Positions 9,846 through 19,727 of a DNA stretch of 64,000 nt are shown piece by piece. Within the stretch, counting starts at the first letter, position 1, and the number at the start of each line of letters is the position of its first letter. The stretch spans positions 1 to 64,000 of the forward strand of contig DYLP01000001.1 in assembly GCA_020722005.1 (NCBI GenBank). Reading direction: 5' to 3'. This stretch comes from Melioribacter roseus (GTDB lineage: Bacteria > Bacteroidota > Ignavibacteria > Ignavibacteriales > Melioribacteraceae). A program made the position numbers and the translations under genes. Below the pieces are notes generated by a model. It was not told the DNA's origin. It searched no databases and worked only from the letters and a program-made list of their open reading frames with translations.

Positions 9846-10835
9846 ATGAATCATAAATTAACCTATTATCTCATCGGAACCGCTGTTGTATTACTTATTA
9901 TTAATCTGTCCGTCGATTTATTTTTCAATAAGCAGGACGATGGCAGTAGCCACATAGTTGGTGAATTCGAGGTACGAGTTATCGATTCGGTTTTTAACGC
10001 AATACTGGCTAATCACGGAATCGATAAAAATTGGGTAAGTAAAAAGAAAATTAAAGTAAACAACGAAGATTCGATTCGTTACAAAATCATTGTACATTTG
10101 CCTGAGGATTTGCCGATTCCTCTAATTTTAAGAGACCTCGAATCCGCCATTGAAAATGATATCACAAGCTTTGTATCGGAAGAAAAAAAAATATTCGGAG
10201 AGACGGAACTCCGCGTCTATTCGAATGAAAAACTGAAATTACTGGCGGATTTAATTCCCGACCCTGAATTAAAAAGAGAACAAAATAATCTGGCTTTTAT
10301 ATTTTATGATGTGGAAACGGACAATACAGAATTTACAGATATACTTAATATGCCGTATCGTTTCGCAGTTGGATTAATTCCTTCTGAGGAATCTAAAATT
10401 GCTGCAGATACGATTGACAAATACGATAAAGATTATGTCGTTCTAATGAACGACGAAATTTCATCGGATTATAGAATTAAAACCCGTTCGCATAAAAAAG
10501 TAATCGACAATGCGATCGATAAAATTACAATCGATTTCCCCCATGCACTTTTTTTTATGATTGATAAAAATTCTGAGCTCTATAATTCTCCGGTTTTTAA
10601 TTACGTTGAGGGAAAATTTAATAAGGAGGGAATTGCACTTAAAGTTATTTCTGATTTTATACTGCTTGACGATGAAGATAAAGACGAATTACTCTCACGA
10701 TTTAAATACTATTGCGAAGATAAAACGGGTGACAAAACTAAAATATTTTTAATCACCCCCGAAAATTTCAAGATTATCAAACACGAATTCGATAAATATC
10801 GTAAAAAGGGATACAAAATAGTGCCTGTGGTTTAA
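9846..10835 (+). CDS. Membrane-anchored protein, divergent polysaccharide deacetylase-like
   Basis: Residues 7-27 form one transmembrane anchor. Residues 115-325 look like the YibQ/DUF610 divergent polysaccharide deacetylase fold: LAFIFYDV, then MPYRFAVGLIPSEES, then DYVVLMNDEI, then HALFFMIDKNSEL. In YibQ proteins the third motif usually carries HLPMEP-type metal-binding residues; here it reads NDEIS, so catalysis is doubtful. The stop codon shares the palindrome TTAA with the stop of the convergent M16 gene. The assignment is from strand order and motif spacing only. Confidence 0.5.
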   Translation: MNHKLTYYLIGTAVVLLIINLSVDLFFNKQDDGSSHIVGEFEVRVIDSVFNAILANHGIDKNWVSKKKIKVNNEDSIRYKIIVHLPEDLPIPLILRDLESAIENDITSFVSEEKKIFGETELRVYSNEKLKLLADLIPDPELKREQNNLAFIFYDVETDNTEFTDILNMPYRFAVGLIPSEESKIAADTIDKYDKDYVVLMNDEISSDYRIKTRSHKKVIDNAIDKITIDFPHALFFMIDKNSELYNSPVFNYVEGKFNKEGIALKVISDFILLDDEDKDELLSRFKYYCEDKTGDKTKIFLITPENFKIIKHEFDKYRKKGYKIVPVV

Positions 10836-12190
10836 TTGGTTTCCAGGACTTTCCCAGTTTCATCAATTATAAAAATCTCGGCGCCGAGCCCTTTTATTTG
10901 TTCGTAAATTTTATTCCTGTCTCCAACGGCTACAATAACAAGATTATTCGGATGCAAATTCTGCTTTGCTGCATTAAGTGTCTCTTCGTTTTTGACTGAA
11001 TTAATTTTTTCTATGTAATCTTGATAATAATTTGTCTCCAGTTTATGTATTATTAACGGTGTAATATTTTTTGCTATCTGGGTGTAAGTTTCAAAAAGCG
11101 ATGGAAATTTTTTTGTGTGATACGACTTTGCAAAATTAATTTCGTCTTCTTCTATCTTTTCTCTAATACCATTGATTTCTTTTATTATTTCGGAAATCGA
11201 TTCGCCAGTGTTTCCAGCATTAACAGCAGTATGGACTTCGAAAAATCCTGTGTATTTATAATAGCCATACAACGAGCCGGCGCCATACGTAAAGCCTTTT
11301 TTCTCTCTTAGATTTAGATTGATTCTGCTCGAAAATTCGCCACCCAAAATTGTATTCATTAATTTTATCGAATAATAAGTCGCTTCATTGCGTTTGTTGC
11401 CTATGTGACCAATTCTTAATTCAGTTTGAGGAGCATCCTTCTTGTCTGCAATGTATATTTTTGTCTTTTGTGTTAAAGTAGGTTCTATAAATTGTTCGTT
11501 GTTTAATTTTTGCCTGCCAGAAAAACTTCTGGTTACCAGTTTGACAATGTTATCTTTAGATACATTTCCCACTACTGTTAAATACAGTGAATTATTTTGA
11601 ATATATTTTTGATAATATTCTTTAACATCTTCAATTGTTATGTTTTCCAATGTTTCGAGATATCCAATTTCGGGATAAGCGTAATAAGTACCATCGAAAA
11701 CTATTTTGTCGAATGCCGTATTTGCAATATAAGAAGGCTCTTTTTTCTGTTGAATGATCTTACTCTTAAGTTTCTTCTTCTCCCTTTCAAAGTCATCGGC
11801 TTTCAGATTGGGATTATTTAAAATTTCCGTTAGGAGGGCAAAAGATTTTTCAAAATTTTCACTCAAAGAAAGCATCGATAAAGAGAATGTATCGTGATTT
11901 GCATTAATGCTTAAAACCGTACCCAGCTTTTCGAATTCATCGTTGAGCTCGAATGAATCATATTTACCGGCTCCTTCGTCTATTAATAACGAAGTCAGCA
12001 ATGCGAGACCTTTTTTGTCAACTGGATCCAGTCGGCTACCAACTTCTATGATAATGTTAAGCTGTACAATCGGTAGTTTTGCCTTTCGTGAATAATAAAT
12101 CGTATTATTACCCGCATTAAATTTTTCTATTTCGGGCAGATTGAAATCGATTTTTGACTTGGGTTTAGGTGGTGTTGATCTGTCAAACAT
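10832..12190 (-). CDS. M16-family peptidase-like protein, non-catalytic partner
   Basis: A 452-residue M16 homologue in which the zinc motif HxxEH is absent: the corresponding position reads LTSLLIDEGAG. The C-terminal half keeps the substrate-binding Arg/Tyr pair (NLREKKGFTYGAGSLYG). In bacterial M16B enzymes such a subunit pairs with an HxxEH-bearing one to make an active heterodimer. The catalytic partner lies immediately upstream, overlapping by 8 bp. No signal peptide is seen on either protein, so a cytoplasmic complex is likely. Confidence 0.87.
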   Translation of the reverse strand: MFDRSTPPKPKSKIDFNLPEIEKFNAGNNTIYYSRKAKLPIVQLNIIIEVGSRLDPVDKKGLALLTSLLIDEGAGKYDSFELNDEFEKLGTVLSINANHDTFSLSMLSLSENFEKSFALLTEILNNPNLKADDFEREKKKLKSKIIQQKKEPSYIANTAFDKIVFDGTYYAYPEIGYLETLENITIEDVKEYYQKYIQNNSLYLTVVGNVSKDNIVKLVTRSFSGRQKLNNEQFIEPTLTQKTKIYIADKKDAPQTELRIGHIGNKRNEATYYSIKLMNTILGGEFSSRINLNLREKKGFTYGAGSLYGYYKYTGFFEVHTAVNAGNTGESISEIIKEINGIREKIEEDEINFAKSYHTKKFPSLFETYTQIAKNITPLIIHKLETNYYQDYIEKINSVKNEETLNAAKQNLHPNNLVIVAVGDRNKIYEQIKGLGAEIFIIDETGKVLETN

Positions 12191-13466
12191 TTAAGCCTCC
12201 CTCTTTCGGAACGATATGCAATTCCACGTACTCAGCGGATAAATATTTTGTTGCCGTTTGTTGTACTTGAGAGCTGGTAACATTTGAATATCTTTCCAGG
12301 TCATATTCAAACGAGTTGGGTTCTCCCAGATGATAATTATAAAGATTAATCTGGTCGACTATGTTGTTGATTTTTTGTAATGAATAAACGTAATGAGATT
12401 TTATAGAATTCTTTGCTCTGTTTAGTTCTTCAAGAGTAATTCCGTTTTTTATTAACCGATCAATCTGGCGGAAAATTTCTTCTTTAAGTTCGTTTATTGT
12501 AATGCCTGGCTTGGCAGTAGCCACAATAATGAATGCACCGGCGAGACGAGCGGAAAATTGAAATGCACTAACGTCCTGTGCAATCTGCTTGTCGAAGACT
12601 AAGGACTTTTGAAGGCGCGAACTTTTAGCCGACGATAGAACATCGGCAAGAATATCAAGCGAGGCATCGTCGTCGCCGAATATTTTATCGGAATGCCATG
12701 CTAAATATATCCTTGGGAGTTCTATATTATCGGGGTGAACAATTTTTTTTGTTTTGTTCAACGAAACCGGTTCAGAAAAAGGTAATTCTAATTTATTGCC
12801 GCCTGGTATTTCGCCGAAATAATTAGCAATTAAATAAAGTGCTTCTTCCTGATCGAAATTACCGCCAACAGCAAGCGTTGCATTAGAAGGTTTATAATAT
12901 TTTTTGAAAAAGTCCTTAACGTCCTCGAGATTGAAATTTTCAATATCTTTCATCCAGCCAATCGTAGGCCAGGAATATGGGTGGTGAGGCGAGAAAAGAT
13001 TCGAAAAAATTAATTCCCATGCCTGTCCGTACGGCTGATTTTCATAGCGCTGTCGTCTTTCATTCATTACCACTTCTTTCTGATTGTCGAGTTTTTCTTG
13101 ATTTAGCGCATCGAGTAAGAAACCCATACGGTCAGATTCGAGCCAGAGCGCTAATTCAAGATAATTAGCCGGTACTGTTTCATAATAATTTGTTCTGTCG
13201 AATGAAGTTGAACCATTTAAGCTCCCGCCTGCTTCCTCAATGAACTTGAAATGACCTTCCTTGGGTACATGCTTAGAGCCCTGAAACATCATATGTTCGA
13301 ACAGGTGAGAAAAACCAGTTTTGCCCGGAACTTCATTTGCAGAACCTACTTTATACCAGATGTTTACTGAAACTGTCGGTACAGTTCTATCCTGAAAAAG
13401 TATTATTTCAAGTCCATTTTCCAGAAAATGTTTGCTGTAATTTATGTCGAAGATATTTCCTGGCAT
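12183..13466 (-). CDS. M16-family zinc metallopeptidase, catalytic subunit
   Basis: Contains the inverted zinc motif HLFEH (H54, E57, H58) and the downstream Glu ligand in VVMNERRQRYEN near residue 133, so it should be active. Family members degrade peptides inside a clam-shell chamber. AAAGGAG lies before the ATG. The downstream gene encodes the HxxEH-less partner and overlaps by 8 bp. The upstream phosphodiesterase gene ends 1 bp before this start, so three genes form one operon. Confidence 0.92.
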   Translation of the reverse strand: MPGNIFDINYSKHFLENGLEIILFQDRTVPTVSVNIWYKVGSANEVPGKTGFSHLFEHMMFQGSKHVPKEGHFKFIEEAGGSLNGSTSFDRTNYYETVPANYLELALWLESDRMGFLLDALNQEKLDNQKEVVMNERRQRYENQPYGQAWELIFSNLFSPHHPYSWPTIGWMKDIENFNLEDVKDFFKKYYKPSNATLAVGGNFDQEEALYLIANYFGEIPGGNKLELPFSEPVSLNKTKKIVHPDNIELPRIYLAWHSDKIFGDDDASLDILADVLSSAKSSRLQKSLVFDKQIAQDVSAFQFSARLAGAFIIVATAKPGITINELKEEIFRQIDRLIKNGITLEELNRAKNSIKSHYVYSLQKINNIVDQINLYNYHLGEPNSFEYDLERYSNVTSSQVQQTATKYLSAEYVELHIVPKEGGLNV

Positions 13467-13467
13467 T

Positions 13468-14676
13468 TCATTTCTCCTTTAGTATAAATTCGATCCGTTC
13501 GAGTTTGCCGTCAATGTTTGAACGTGGTGAAATTCCAAAAATTTTACATAGAAGAGGGTAAATATCGATATTCCACAAAGTTCCAGTTTGATAATTTGTT
13601 TTAAATGCAGGTCCATAAGCAAAAAATATACCGTGCATGTCGAGTAAATTATTATCGTAGCCGTGATTCCCTTTTGATTTGCTCAACCATTTGGGCTCTT
13701 TATTTGTGCGGAGACTCCAGCCTAAATCTGCAATGACAACTATTTGATAAATAAAGGGATGAGTATTAAAATGAAAATAGCCTGGCATTTCTTCTTTTTT
13801 ATAAACAGTGAAATGATTTTCGGACTTTTTCAGAGTTTTATAAACTTCTTCAATTTTGTCTGCCGGAGGATTAACGAACATAATAGGACCGTCGTACTGA
13901 AAACTACATTTGAATTTTTCAATTATCTCTTCGATGTTAATTGTTTTTTGAGAATCGATAGCCGTCATTCCGTGGTCAGAAACGAAGATTAAGTTAATGC
14001 TGTCTTTGAGTTCAGTTTTATAAATCTCGTTCAGAAGATATGCAGTAACAGAATCGAGTCTAGAAATTGCTCGATTTATTTCGGGCGAATCAGGACCGAA
14101 GTCGTGTCCATATGTATCAGTATCGTGAAAATAAAGCGTAATGAAATGTGGGCGTTTACTGGCAGGCAGTTTCAGCCAATTGACGATACCTTTTATTTTT
14201 TCCTGGTAACTTCGATTATGATCATATTTCTCAAAATAAGTTGGGTGTCTATAATCTAAAGAGATTTCAGAGCCGGGCCAGAAATAGCTTGCAGTAATAA
14301 TACCGTTCCTCTCCGCAGTTTCCCAGAAAGCTTCGCCAAGATACCAGAAAGACTCTCTTATTGCTGCAGTATCGCTCAGGGAATATTCTCTGTTTTTGAT
14401 TGTATCTTTAAAATAATTTCCGATTATTCCGTGATTGTCAGGATACATACCGGTAATTATTGAAATATGATTTGGAAAAGTTTTGGAAGGGAAAGCCGGT
14501 CTGAGCGATAAAGCTTTTACACCTTTATCAGCCAGTTCGTTGAGATTCGGCGTTAAACCTCTTTCCAGATAATCCCATCGGAATCCGTCGAATGAAATTA
14601 AAATTACATACGGTTTATTTCCGGCATATGCAAAAGTTGTAAAAAATAAGAATAAATAAATTATGTATCGTTTCAT
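13468..14676 (-). CDS. Secreted NPP-type phosphodiesterase/alkaline phosphatase superfamily
   Basis: Ectonucleotide pyrophosphatase/phosphodiesterase-like enzyme. A signal peptide (ending AYA at 18) is followed by ISFDGFRWDY with metal-binding D30, and SKTFPNH with nucleophile T66. Later metal-site motifs include HDTDTYGHDFGPDS and FVSDHGMT, and a C-terminal HGYDN. Substrates are phosphodiesters such as nucleotides or lipid head groups. An in-frame ATG 66 bases earlier exists, but the ATG at 14676 has CGGGAG 5 nt ahead and places the signal peptide at the N-terminus (402 aa). First gene of the operon with the M16 pair. Confidence 0.9.
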   Translation of the reverse strand: MKRYIIYLFLFFTTFAYAGNKPYVILISFDGFRWDYLERGLTPNLNELADKGVKALSLRPAFPSKTFPNHISIITGMYPDNHGIIGNYFKDTIKNREYSLSDTAAIRESFWYLGEAFWETAERNGIITASYFWPGSEISLDYRHPTYFEKYDHNRSYQEKIKGIVNWLKLPASKRPHFITLYFHDTDTYGHDFGPDSPEINRAISRLDSVTAYLLNEIYKTELKDSINLIFVSDHGMTAIDSQKTINIEEIIEKFKCSFQYDGPIMFVNPPADKIEEVYKTLKKSENHFTVYKKEEMPGYFHFNTHPFIYQIVVIADLGWSLRTNKEPKWLSKSKGNHGYDNNLLDMHGIFFAYGPAFKTNYQTGTLWNIDIYPLLCKIFGISPRSNIDGKLERIEFILKEK

Positions 14677-15081
14677 ATAGCTCCCGAAATTAAAATGGAA
14701 ATATAAAAAAATAATAGTATATGAGAATTTGAATAGATGCAAGTAATTAAAATTTTAAGTTATCTAAAAATTATGTGAAATTTTTTTCGTCATTTAAAAG
14801 TATTTTCCTATTTTCAAATGAACGAAATTATTTCCATAGGGTATTAAGAAATCGTTAAGTATTATTACACAAGTTGAAAATGAAATTAATTCCCCCCATA
14901 TTAGTTGCTGAAAAAATATAATAAAATAATATTCTATTAGGTGAACAAACATAATTTTTTAGCTCAGAAAATCTATGATAGTTAACTTAAGTCAAATTAA
15001 ATCTTGCATGATAATTAACAATTCGAATATACTTACCTTTTTACTAATAAATATAATTTCCCAAAAAACAGAGGTTAAACT
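14677..15081. other. AT-rich divergent intergenic region
   Basis: About 405 bases between two divergent genes. I see no open frame with protein-like composition, no tRNA and no riboswitch motif. The right end carries the promoter and SD of the TonB receptor; the left end holds the SD of the phosphodiesterase gene. The remainder is very AT-rich with a short CCCCCC run near 14895. Confidence 0.6.
15004..15033 (+). promoter_or_regulatory. Sigma-70-like promoter of the TonB receptor gene
   Basis: TTGCAT (15004-15009), an 18-bp spacer, then TATACT (15028-15033). The predicted start is about 42 nt before the ATG at 15082, which has AGAGG 7 nt ahead. Confidence 0.5.
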
Positions 15082-17790
15082 ATGAGTAAATCATTTTACC
15101 GTATTTCAGCATTATTATTAATGCTGTTGACTTTACCAACTTTTTTGATGGCTCAGAACTACACAATCAGCGGTGTAGTAAAATCGCAAACCGGTGAAGC
15201 CCTTGTAGGAGCTAATGTATTTTTGAGAGGCACTACTATAGGTGCTGCATCAGAAGCAGACGGTTCATACAAAATTACCGCACCGAAAGGTCGTTACACC
15301 ATAGTTTGCAGCTACATCGGTTACGAAAAAGTTGAGTACGATGTAAATCTTACAAATAATATGGAAGTTAACTTCACGCTGAAAGAACATGAATTCTCTT
15401 TGTCAGTCGAAGTAATAGCGGACCGTGCAAAAGAACAAAAAACTCCCGTTGCTTTTTCAGATATTGACAAAAAAAATATAGAGCAAATTTTGGGTTCGCG
15501 TGATATACCTTTAGCACTTAATTACACACCTTCAGTTTATGCTACCGGTAACGGTGGCGGAGCAGGAGATTCGAGAATTAATGTCAGAGGTTTTAACCAG
15601 AGAAACATTGCAATAATGATTAATGGTGTGCCGATTAATGATATGGAAAATGGATGGGTTTACTGGTCCAACTGGGATGGACTCGGTGATGCTACTTCGT
15701 CTATTCAGGTACAAAGAGGATTAACTGCAGTTACTCTGGCTACTCCGTCAGTCGGCGGCGTTATCAACATTGTAACAGATCCAACAGCAGCAAAAAGAGG
15801 GGTCTTCTACAAAAATGAAATTGGTAGCGGTAATTTTTCGAAACAAACTTTATTTGTCCATACAGGTTTAATTAACAATAAATTTGCACTTACTTTTGGA
15901 GGTGTTAAAAAGACAGGCGACGGCGTTGTCGATCGTACCTGGACAGATGCTTACGCATATTACGTCGGTGCAGCTTATCAGGTAAACCAAAATAACAGAC
16001 TTGAACTTTATGCTACAGGTGCTCCTCAAAGACACGGACAAAGGTCGTATCGTTTAAATGCAGCAACTTTTTCACACGAATTAGCCAGGGAGTTGGGATT
16101 TAGCGAATCGGTCATTCAAGACCCCAAATTAGCTGAACAGGGTATCCTTTATAATTCCAACTGGAATTCCGTGAATCCTTCGTATCGTGGTAAACAGTAC
16201 TGGAATGATAATACTAATGATCGTTATTCACCGAATTTCCTGATGGAAAGAGAAAATTACTATCACAAACCAATTGTGAACTTCAACTGGTATTCCAATT
16301 TAACTAAAGATTTTTCACTCTATACTACGCTCTACTGGTCTGGTGGTATCGGCGGTGGTTCGGGTACATTTGGATCAATTGTTTATGACTATTCATTATT
16401 ACAAAGAGTGGTCGACTGGAATGCTACTATCGAAAGAAATATAAATAATGTTGATACTCTTGCAAATGGTAACGTAGTTTCGTTATCCAAAGGTATAGTG
16501 AGGAATAGTGTAAATAACCAATGGACAATAGGCGGAATTTCAAAAGCATTTTATAAAGTCAACGAAAATTTAACTACATCATTCGGAATTGACTTAAGAT
16601 ATGCTGAAATTGAACACTATAGAGAGGTTAGAGATTTATTGGGAGGTGACTATTTCTACAACAATGCAAATGCCTTCGATACACCTGATAAATATTACAA
16701 GAAACTGGGTGATAAAATCGATTACTTCTTTACAAATACTGTAAGCTGGGGAGGAGCTTTTGCTCAAGCAGAATATAGCATTGACAGATTTACATACTAT
16801 GCTACAGCTGGTTATTCAATGATTAAATACGACCATGCAAACCATTTCAGAAAAGGTCCTGATGGAAAAGAATTATATGTTGAGACCGACTGGATAGGAG
16901 GATATCAGGTAAAAGGTGGTGCAAGTTTCCGTTATAGCACTGACCTAAATTTCTATGCCAATGCAGGTTATATAGCAAGAGTACCTATCTTTGACCAGGT
17001 TATTGATGACTATAGTGGTGCTAAAATAACCGAACCCAAAAATGAGAAAATTTTATCTTTTGAAGCAGGTGCAAATTACAGAGCCCTAAATAATAGACTT
17101 TCTGCCAAAGCAAATATTTACTACACACTCTGGAAAGACAGAGCTCAATCAAGGGGTGTAGTAAATCCTGATGGCTCTGATGGTCTTGTCTTCTTGAACG
17201 GTATTAATTCGACACATGCAGGTTTGGAAGTGGAATTAGCATATCAAGCTTCGAGGATGCTCCGTTTTGACGCTGCTGCTTCTTTTGGTAGCTGGAAATA
17301 TACAGATGACGTCTCTGGTATTTATGTCAGTGATTATCAAACCAATAAACAGGAATCATATAATTACTTTATAAAAGACTTAAAAGTTGGTGATGCACCT
17401 CAAACTCAGATCGCCGCTGGTGTAACTGTATCTCCTGTCCAGGGAATGAATGCTCAATTACAGTGGAGATACAACACTGACTATTATGCGGATTTCGATC
17501 CATTTACCAGGACTGATGCTAACGACAGAGGACAGGTATGGAATATTCCTGCATTTAGTTTGTTTGAATTGCATTTCTATTATAACATTCCTCTGGAATT
17601 AAACGGATTGGACTTAACGGTATATGCTCATGTATTCAATTTATTTGACGAGCTTTACGTACAGGATGCTACCGATAACAGTAGGTATAATGCTTACAAA
17701 GCTAATGGCGTAAATCACTCTGCAGACGATGCTGAAATATTCCCGGGATTACCGAGGACATTCAATCTTGGTTTCTCCATCAGATTCTAA
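15082..17790 (+). CDS. TonB-dependent receptor with carboxypeptidase-like leader
   Basis: Outer-membrane importer of 902 residues. The signal peptide ends at LMAQ, residues 26-112 form a carboxypeptidase-D regulatory-like domain (ISGVVKSQTGEALVGANV), the plug follows (RINVRGFNQRNIAIMINGVPIND and SIQVQRGLTAVTLATPSVGGVINIVTD at about 165-235), and the beta-barrel ends in RTFNLGFSIRF. No SusD partner is adjacent, so it belongs to the general CirA/Fe-type receptors rather than the SusC pair. It is monocistronic, with its own promoter and a strong terminator. The ligand cannot be told from sequence. Confidence 0.92.
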   Translation: MSKSFYRISALLLMLLTLPTFLMAQNYTISGVVKSQTGEALVGANVFLRGTTIGAASEADGSYKITAPKGRYTIVCSYIGYEKVEYDVNLTNNMEVNFTLKEHEFSLSVEVIADRAKEQKTPVAFSDIDKKNIEQILGSRDIPLALNYTPSVYATGNGGGAGDSRINVRGFNQRNIAIMINGVPINDMENGWVYWSNWDGLGDATSSIQVQRGLTAVTLATPSVGGVINIVTDPTAAKRGVFYKNEIGSGNFSKQTLFVHTGLINNKFALTFGGVKKTGDGVVDRTWTDAYAYYVGAAYQVNQNNRLELYATGAPQRHGQRSYRLNAATFSHELARELGFSESVIQDPKLAEQGILYNSNWNSVNPSYRGKQYWNDNTNDRYSPNFLMERENYYHKPIVNFNWYSNLTKDFSLYTTLYWSGGIGGGSGTFGSIVYDYSLLQRVVDWNATIERNINNVDTLANGNVVSLSKGIVRNSVNNQWTIGGISKAFYKVNENLTTSFGIDLRYAEIEHYREVRDLLGGDYFYNNANAFDTPDKYYKKLGDKIDYFFTNTVSWGGAFAQAEYSIDRFTYYATAGYSMIKYDHANHFRKGPDGKELYVETDWIGGYQVKGGASFRYSTDLNFYANAGYIARVPIFDQVIDDYSGAKITEPKNEKILSFEAGANYRALNNRLSAKANIYYTLWKDRAQSRGVVNPDGSDGLVFLNGINSTHAGLEVELAYQASRMLRFDAAASFGSWKYTDDVSGIYVSDYQTNKQESYNYFIKDLKVGDAPQTQIAAGVTVSPVQGMNAQLQWRYNTDYYADFDPFTRTDANDRGQVWNIPAFSLFELHFYYNIPLELNGLDLTVYAHVFNLFDELYVQDATDNSRYNAYKANGVNHSADDAEIFPGLPRTFNLGFSIRF

Positions 17791-17810
17791 AGACATTCAT
17801 TTAATGAAGA

Positions 17811-17841
17811 GGCTGTCTCTCAAAAGGGGCAGCCTTTTTTT
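17811..17841. terminator. Intrinsic terminator after the TonB receptor
   Basis: Ten-pair stem (ggctgtctct with aggggcagcc, three G-U pairs in RNA) around a CAAA loop, followed by seven T. It touches the stop codon of the convergent yajQ gene. Confidence 0.88.
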
Positions 17842-18337
17842 ATTTATAATTCACGAACTGAACGGGGAAATCGAAATCTGCTTCTTTAACCAGTTGAATT
17901 ACTGTTTGCAGATCATCGATCTTTGGAGCTATAACGCGTACCTGCTCGTCTTGAATTTGAGCATTAACTTTGAGTTTGCTATCCTTGATTAACTTTGTGA
18001 TACGTTTTGCATTCTCTTTTGATATTCCGCTTTGAAGGGTAATTGTTTGTTTTAATCTTCCGCCAGCTGCAGGTTCCGGCTCGCCCGGTTTCATGGCTTT
18101 AATTGATAAACCACGTTTTATAAATTTGCTTTGAAGTATATCGAGCGCCTGCTTTAACGAATAATCGTCTTTCGTATTGATGTTAATTTGTTTGTCTTTT
18201 TTGTTGAATTCAATTTCTGTATGCGAGTCTTTCAAATCGTATCGCTGATGAATTTCTTTCAAAGCCTGGTTTATTGCATTGTCAACTTCTTGAAAATCGA
18301 TAATCGATACAATATCGAACGAATGATTTGAAGCCAT
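17840..18337 (-). CDS. yajQ: YajQ family nucleotide-binding protein
   Basis: UPF0234/YajQ, 165 residues with the family opening [20 protein letters not shown] and the conserved [24 protein letters not shown]. Two ferredoxin-like halves are expected. Some homologues (Xanthomonas, Pseudomonas) bind cyclic di-GMP and affect transcription; no such role can be read from this context. The ATG is preceded by GAGGGG. It is the only minus-strand gene between two plus-strand units. Confidence 0.93.
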   Translation of the reverse strand: MASNHSFDIVSIIDFQEVDNAINQALKEIHQRYDLKDSHTEIEFNKKDKQININTKDDYSLKQALDILQSKFIKRGLSIKAMKPGEPEPAAGGRLKQTITLQSGISKENAKRITKLIKDSKLKVNAQIQDEQVRVIAPKIDDLQTVIQLVKEADFDFPVQFVNYK

Positions 18338-18387
18338 TTCCCCTCCTCAAAAAAATTATTTTTAACAAAAAAATAATCAATTTTATT

Positions 18388-18416
18388 TTGATATTAAAAA
18401 TTATATGTGTTATATT
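18388..18416 (+). promoter_or_regulatory. Sigma-70-like promoter
   Basis: TTGATA (18388-18393), a 17-bp spacer, then TATATT (18411-18416). It would give an untranslated leader of about 70 nt before the ATG at 18494. Confidence 0.45.
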
Positions 18417-18493
18417 GTACGCAAAATGGTAGGGTTATGAGTGGGCATATCCTGTCAACAGCAGTTTCTTAATCACGGGTTAGTTCCATCTAT

Positions 18494-19727
18494 ATGAAGA
18501 ATACGTTCATTAGGGTAATTTTAATTTTTTTTTTTACTTCCATTATCATATTTCTGTTCATCCAGTGCAACGTTAGTTAAAGAATTAAGTCGTAGGGGCT
18601 TCGAAAATATATCGGCTGACGTGATTGGGAGAAGGATTTCTATTGCATATGAAAATCGCCTCTACAGATTTAATGTTGATGGATTATTCGAAGTTATGAA
18701 TATAATTAAAGATTACGAAGAATATGATACGGTAATAATTATTATGCTAAACAATAAAATTCCGATGCTCGAGGTCAAATACGATAATTGTCTTTTTAGA
18801 TCTGTGTCGATAGGCACAACGGACTGGAGCGACTTCGAAAAAAGTTTAATTATTTCGTATACTTCAAATACCTTTGAAGGGAATATTGAAAATCAGTCTG
18901 ACTTTCGTATTGATTTAACAATCCATCCGGGATTCAAAGGGCAATTTGGTGATTACGATAATCCGGTTCGAGCTCAGATAAATATTATCCCCGAACTCAG
19001 AACTTCCTGGTGGAAAGGGATGGAATTGAATATACAAACGATTATTCCAATTTATAATGAATTTAAAGGCGAAGGCGATTATATCAGGCCCGGAATTGTT
19101 TCGATGGGACAAACGTTAAAAATAAACGAAACAACTTTTTTCGCATCTACATTGGGATATTTTACAGAAAATAGGTATGGAGCAGATTTTTCGGTGATGA
19201 AAGTCTTCAACAACGGAAACATACTTTTGAGAGGGAATGCCGGATATACAGGATATTTATCAATCTATCAAAATAAATACTATTATTCCGATTTATATCT
19301 CTTTACATATAATATGAGCATGAAATATCGAATAAACAAATATGACCTTACAATAGGACTAACTACAGGTAAATTCCTTTATGAAGACAAAAGTATCCGA
19401 CTCGACATTAACCGTCAGTTCGGAGAAACTGAAGTCGGTTTTTTTGCTGTCCGATCTTTTGATGGAAATACAAATGGAGGATTTAATTTTTCGATACCGA
19501 TTTTCCCACCCAGGTATTCAACTCCATCTTTTATTAGAATTAGACCGGCAGAGAATTTTAGATGGGAATACAGAGTAAAAGGTGAAATATCGTCTTTGGT
19601 AGGAGTGACATATAATACTGGTAACAATTTTGAAAAAGAATTTTATAGATATAATCCTGCATTTATAAAAAGTGAATTAAAGAAGAAATTGATGTCAAAA
19701 CATGAAAGGGGTATGTATGTACACTAA
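18494..19727 (+). pseudogene. YjbH-like outer-membrane barrel protein, frameshifted in a T11 tract
   Basis: An ATG at 18494 starts a signal-like peptide (MKNTFIRVILIFF) that runs into stop TAA at 18578 after 28 codons. The long frame, openable only from GTG 18621, extends upstream without stops to the T11 tract at 18525-18535. Removing one T joins the two: the signal would continue LLPLSYFCSSSA and lead into LVKELSRRGFENISADVIG, a sensible mature N-terminus. The remainder (about 360 aa) has alternating barrel strands and resembles the YjbH/DUF940 exopolysaccharide-linked family, tentatively. Either a sequencing error, a real mutation or slippage explains this. The 3' end overlaps the next gene by 11 bp. 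Confidence 0.66.

Noticed and set aside
14677-15081. Cobalamin or other riboswitch before the TonB receptor
   Set aside because: No B12-box or other conserved riboswitch core is visible; only promoter and SD are supported.
18494-18580. Genuine 28-codon small protein
   Set aside because: It can be read as a signal peptide that joins the downstream frame after a one-base change, which explains both frames better.
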